Assembly: GCA_029964075.1 (NCBI GenBank)
Contig: CM057136.1
Location: 7,626,001 to 7,690,000, forward strand
From: Patiria pectinifera
Lineage: Eukaryota; Echinodermata; Asteroidea; Valvatida; Asterinidae
DNA: 64,000 nt
Reading direction: 5' to 3'
Part shown: positions 59,572 through 64,000 of the stretch, piece by piece
Layout: each line of letters begins with the position of its first letter
Numbering within the stretch: the first letter of the stretch is position 1
The notes under the pieces: model-generated
The model's input: the letters and a program-made list of their open reading frames with translations, nothing else
Databases searched by the model: none
Told to the model about the DNA's origin: nothing
Program-made: the position numbers and the translations under genes

Positions 59572-60560
59572 GTGAGTCCACACATTTACTTCTTTATTTT
59601 CTACATGATGGTTCAGATTACTAAAGTGAATGAAAAAAAAAATGAAAAAGTTTTGAGGGGTAACTTACCCAATCCTCCCCCGCGGCCTGTTTTTTTTAAA
59701 AGACGGTTCAGATGTTGATACAGTATGTCTTATTCACCGACCCACTACATGACGATGTGGATACGCCACCCTAGATCCAAAACCAGTACAACTTTACTTT
59801 AAATGGATCCCACGAAATAAGTAAAAATGTTTCTTTCATGTAAAGACGATACCGTGTTCTTTTTCTCCTCACGAATTTTAAATTTGTGTGATTTGTTTGA
59901 ACAAAATAAATACTTCATTCCGATTTTGGGCGTCTGCAACCCTGTGAAGAAAAAAAAAAGACCGTCATTTTGTTTTGCAAAATGAACCCGCTCCGAGAAG
60001 GCCAAATTATTGTGTGGCAACCGATATTTCGAAATCAGTGAAGAATTGTTCGTTCTATGTCTCATTTAAAAGTGAATACATTTATATTGCCAGGAAAAAC
60101 GCAATTTAAACAAACAGTTTTTTTCAGTGGAACTAGGGGAAAAAAACACGGAGGAAACATCTCTAGTGGTTTTTCATGCGCAATGGAAATAGCATCAGTC
60201 CAAGTGACATTTTTATATGATGAAGGCATAATGAAGTGGTTGGATTTATAAGTGTTTCCAGCGATTTCCATTTTCTGCAGGATTTGTTTAAAAAGAACAA
60301 TGATAACAAACGTTTGGTTGGATTAAATTGGATCAAACCCAGACATAACGGGCCTTCCCCACAGATACGCAGCCGGACAGGATCCTGGTTGTTTATTGGT
60401 TGGCATGTTCCCTGGCAATCTTTCGTGTTAGCGTCTGATTGGTCGAGCCACGCGCAAGCAGAGGGGCAGTAAAACATGCATGAACAATGAATAAAATTGC
60501 TGCAAACTGCTTGCTGACTGGATTGATCTGAAGCATAATACAAACAAAGACACATGGGCA
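59572..60560. other. Non-coding stretch, presumed intron
   Basis: If the exon at 59514-59571 is real this is its intron. A 137-codon minus-strand frame (60163-60576) shows no domain features. Confidence 0.3.
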
Positions 60561-60569
60561 GCGGAACGC

Positions 60570-61330
60570 TTTTCAAACCTGGCGGGGGGGGGGGGACACC
60601 AAAAGGGGTTCTTGCTCAGAAAAAGGGGCACCTTCCGTCGTTGTGAAAGTGGAGGGAAAGAATAAGATCACGTTCACTTCGCCATAAACCTATATGACGA
60701 GAAACATTATAAATATGTTGTCCAACTTGCTCTTTGTGTTTCTTTCACCTAGTGTTATGTAGAGAAACCATCTTTTTTAATCGCGAGAGGGGCACTGTTG
60801 CTTTTAATGGCAAGTTCATGACCATTTTATTCGCGTGGAGAGCGCCGTAATTATTTTTAGGGGCCAGTTTTCCATCTTGAGAGGGCCAGAGGGACCAATT
60901 TTAATGTTGCTTCCAAGGGACAGTTTTCCATCTGGAGAAGTTATTGCGAGAGGAGCACTATTGTTTTTGATGGCCTATTTTCCATCCTGAGAGGGGCACA
61001 ATTTTTTTTTATCGCGAGAGGGGTGTTTGTAATTTCGGAGGGGTATTTTTCCATCTCGAGAAGGTGCACAATCTTATTAATGCGAGAAGTGTACTTGTGT
61101 TTTTGAGGGGCAGTTTTGCATAACAAGAGAGGAGACAATTTCATTTGTAACGCGATCGTTCGCTTTCATACGTGTGCGTTACTTTGAGGATCATTTTGTT
61201 TTCATCTCGAGGGGGCACATTTATAACCGTCTGAGGGGCACTTTGGTTGACCTGGGAAAATGGGGGAGGAGGGAGGGGGAGGGGGGGGGGGAGTGCCCTG
61301 CCCCCTGCCCACCGGTTCCAACGCCCCTGC
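60570..61330. repeat. G-run element with degenerate GAGAGGGGCAC repeats
   Basis: A G-run at 60583-60594 and a G-run/C-run block at 61260-61330 bracket loosely repeated segments of roughly 60 bp containing CGCGAGAGGGGCAC and CAGTTTTCCATCT. The texture is like 30830-31290 and suggests a mobile element that amplified an internal repeat. Confidence 0.5.
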
Positions 61331-61399
61331 AAATGCAAGAGGCTCTGACTTTTCGGCCTTGGCGGCATCTTTCTCAAAAAATCGTGGTTGAAATGATCT

Positions 61400-62567
61400 A
61401 ACTGTGTTTTGGAAATATGGTTTGGTTAAAAACAAGTGCGAGCTAGTGAACAATAAGCTCCGGCCGTCTTGCATGGAAATCTTGCATGAAATCTATTAAA
61501 AAGATACGTTGTGTTTAATAGGAAGGGGCGTAATCATACATGTCGCCACTACATTTTAAGTTAAATGGAATGAAGTTTGGGCGCCACCATGCATTTAAGT
61601 TTTTATCAGACTTGTGTTTTCTTAAAAAGAAGTGGTTTTCTGGCTAGGAAAATAGCAAGGAAGAACCGGTTTTGTGCAAGCAAAATTCAAGGAACAATCT
61701 GTTGATACTAATAACTTGTTGGAAAGTTCCAAAGTCATTCCAAGAAAGTTGCCGCCGTGAATTAGGGTTTAAAACAAGGGAGGAGGATGGGATTTGCTAT
61801 CAGCATCAGCAGGGCCGTTCCTCATTCTTTTCTTTTTATGGGATGTATGATAAAATTGGAGTACGAGGGGCTCTGCGAGCTGATGAATCTTTTTGAAAAC
61901 ATTGTATTTGCAACCAGCTAGGAAAGATTTCCGTTTATTTAAGACTTACAAGCACTGGTATGGATACCTGTGTAGTTATATGACTAAACTGCCTAGAGCG
62001 TATTTGTTAACTTTTCCCCCTTTTTTGGAAATTCAATACGCATATAGGGAGTAAAATCAGTTCCACTGCTGGGTTGCGGTGATGGGTGGGTTATAACTTG
62101 TCAACACATACCTCGCCAGCGGGCCCATTAGATTGATGATAACCGGAGAGCGGGAGTTTCAAAAAACTCATCCGGTGTTTAGGCGACGCAGGGACTGGTT
62201 TGTGTACGTGTGGTTTTTGTTTCTAGTTCACTTAATGATTTGATTTATACCGGTGATAATATGCCGTCCCACCTGTTTTTCTTTTTTGTGTGTCGGGGAA
62301 ACAGTGCATATTTTCTGTGCCCTTTTTACGCACTTCATCAGTCACCCTTTGTTTAATTCTTTTGTGCGTATCTTTTTTTATTGCTAATGATGGTAAAGAA
62401 TATTTTACGCGTTAGCATTTCTTGTAATGAGCAGACTAAGTGGATTCCTTATTTTTTATTTTTATTTCGAAATCCATGCCTAAATGACCATTATGTTAGT
62501 TCTGTTCTTCAAGAAGTTCCAATAGGATTTGTACGTTCTCCTCATCCAAGTTTTTTTCTTGGTTGGA
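61400..62567. other. Non-coding stretch, nothing recognised
   Basis: Several short frames but no domain motif, splice context or shared repeat was recognised. Confidence 0.3.
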
Positions 62568-62575
62568 TGGTGGAG

Positions 62576-62889
62576 CAGGCGCGGTTCTACGGGGGGGCTA
62601 GGGGGGGGGCTGTAGCCCCCCAAACATTTTGTCTAGCCCCCCCCAAAAATAAATTCCGTAAAAAAAAAATTGCATTAGCAAAAAGAAGGATTGTGATGTA
62701 CATGCGAACAGTCTCCCCCTAAAGAAGAAATAGCCGTGACAAGGGTGCATTAGGCCCCCCCCCTATTGATTTTCGGAGGCCTAAGTGTCAGGAAAAAATA
62801 ATCGGGCTACATTTCAGCACGCCTCCCTGAAAAAATTCTGCATCCACCGTGCTAGCCCCCCTAAAATATTTGTTCTAGAACCGCGCCTG
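62576..62889. mobile_element. hAT-like MITE, CAGGCGCGGTTCTA type, exact 8-bp target duplication
   Basis: Starts CAGGCGCGGTTCTA and ends TAGAACCGCGCCTG, flanked on both sides by TGGTGGAG (62568-62575 and 62890-62897). The interior is closely similar to 41032-41398, with C-runs and TTCCGTAAAAAAAAATTGCA. Confidence 0.88.
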
Positions 62890-62931
62890 TGGTGGAGATG
62901 GGTTAATCCTTGATCGGACCAGGCCAATATT

Positions 62932-64000
62932 TTATGTTTTTTTTTGTCGTTTGTATGCCAGGATGGGTTGGGTCGCAAAGAGTGCACTGAGGAAATCATT
63001 ATCGCTGATCAGATTCCAGTGTTTCAGAAGGGCCTGCTTAAGAGCTGGGTGTTTAATTTGTGGGTTGTAGGGTAAAACAAAGACCAGCGGGATATTCTTT
63101 TCGGTTTTTGCACGCTTTTTAGAGTTCACGGAGTTTCGCCTTTTTGGGGAAGATCGAAGGGCTAAATCTTCTTGGTTGTATCCGCGTTTTTGTAGTTTGT
63201 CTTTGAAGAATTCAACCTTCTCCTCAAATTCTTTTGAGTGTGTGCATATACGGTCATATCTCATTATTTCTCCCTTAATCAAACCGCCAAACACTGACTC
63301 AGGGTGGGCTGAATCTCGAGCAAGATACTGAAAGGTATCATTTGTTTTGGTTGCTACTCGAGTATCCAGTTTCCCTTCTTTTTTGAACCGTTCGCCTTTG
63401 TAGATGACGAGGTCGAGGAAGGTGACTTGACTGTTTGAAATCTCTGACGTGAATTTGGTTTAGAGTTTGGACGAGGTCACCGGCTTGGTCTTTGTTGCCG
63501 TTAAATATTATTAAGACGTCGTCCCTGTATCTCATGTAACTCACAATTGAAGGATTGTGTGGGAGAATAATTTCTTGTTCATATTTGAACAGGGTTATAT
63601 CGCATATTTCTGGACTGCATTCGTTTCCCATAGCCACGCCAATTTTGTGTCTGAAGAACTTTCCATTGAATTCAAATATGTTTCGATGCATGATAAGTTC
63701 CAGGAGACAGCGAGCGTGTTCTCTTGTAGGTTTGGGTATTGCGTACAGACTGCTTGTGCTATCGGCAACTTCAAGTGCATCGCAAATTGATTCAATTGCC
63801 TCATCTTGTGGGCAATTCGTATACATGGACACAATATCCAATGTGATTAATATAGGCTATCCTGCTTCAATGTCACGTTGTTTAGTTTTTCAAGCACATG
63901 CCCGGAATCGCGTTATATGTGCTTTGTTGTTTGACTATCGGAAGCAGAAAATAGTCTATGTATTTTGAAATTGATTGAGTCGGACCTCCGCAATCACTAA
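62932..64000 (-). pseudogene. Penelope-like reverse transcriptase fragment, frameshifted
   Basis: Minus strand, upstream end beyond the window. A 5' segment (about 63850-64000) carries SDCGGPTQSISKYIDYFLLP-type sequence broken by frame changes. The 63338-63841 frame has DIVSMYTNCP, GVAMGNECSPEI and the catalytic-type MRYRDDVLIIF. A further frameshift near 63440 leads to 62932-63294 with RGYNQEDL, FVLPYNPQIK and ILAYKRQKK, the usual end of the reverse-transcriptase region. The order and spacing fit Penelope-like elements; the GIY-YIG endonuclease expected after it is missing. A dead, truncated copy. Another non-LTR type is less likely given the GVAMG and YNP motifs. Confidence 0.75.

Noticed and set aside
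63555-63968. 137-codon plus-strand frame
   Set aside because: Antisense to the Penelope-like reverse transcriptase.

Overview
The window is animal (metazoan) nuclear DNA: small exons with GT/AG borders, multi-kilobase introns, single-gene transcription units, tRNA-derived SINEs, many short TIR transposons and a Penelope-like retroelement. The mix suggests a marine invertebrate deuterostome (echinoderm, hemichordate or lancelet). That placement is inference from general style and repeat types, not from a diagnostic gene.

Layout. 1-1600: a near-perfect 1-kb inverted repeat carrying two head-to-head copies of a small C2H2 zinc-finger gene; the left copy runs off the window and the right copy has two apparent frameshifts. 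1.6-10 kb: mostly repeats, plus one possible death-fold-like first exon on the minus strand (2718-2942). 10.2-22.7 kb: a complete 642-residue SLC6 transporter of glycine-transporter type, GlyT1-like in its substrate site, in 14 coding exons on the plus strand. 23-28.8 kb: a 2.9-kb direct tandem duplication. 27.7-44.2 kb, minus strand: a secreted protein with four saposin-B domains (15 coding exons, about 439 residues). 45.0-52.9 kb, plus strand: a divergently transcribed relative with two saposin-B domains (9 coding exons, about 214 residues). 55.1-56.7 kb: an intact intronless beta-1,3-glycosyltransferase (GT31). 59.5 kb: a lone signal-peptide exon whose continuation was not found. 62.9-64 kb, minus strand: a decayed Penelope-like reverse transcriptase running off the window.

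How parts relate. The two saposin genes share a first exon of identical length and phase, share intron positions within every domain, and start 812 bp apart in opposite directions, so they look like products of one inverted duplication with a common control region. The four-domain gene is itself an A-B-A-B duplication of a two-domain unit. Its last coding exon lies inside the 2.9-kb tandem duplication, so two copies of that exon exist. The SLC6 gene lies tail-to-tail with this saposin gene.

Most of the rest is mobile DNA: G/C-run-rich MITEs with 8-bp target duplications (hAT-like), TA-flanked MITEs, a roughly 210-bp TIR family, a 500-bp interspersed family concentrated around the saposin promoters, several long palindromes, SINEs and minisatellites. 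Exon structures were deduced by eye from reading frame, splice sites and family motifs; no alignment or transcript evidence was available.
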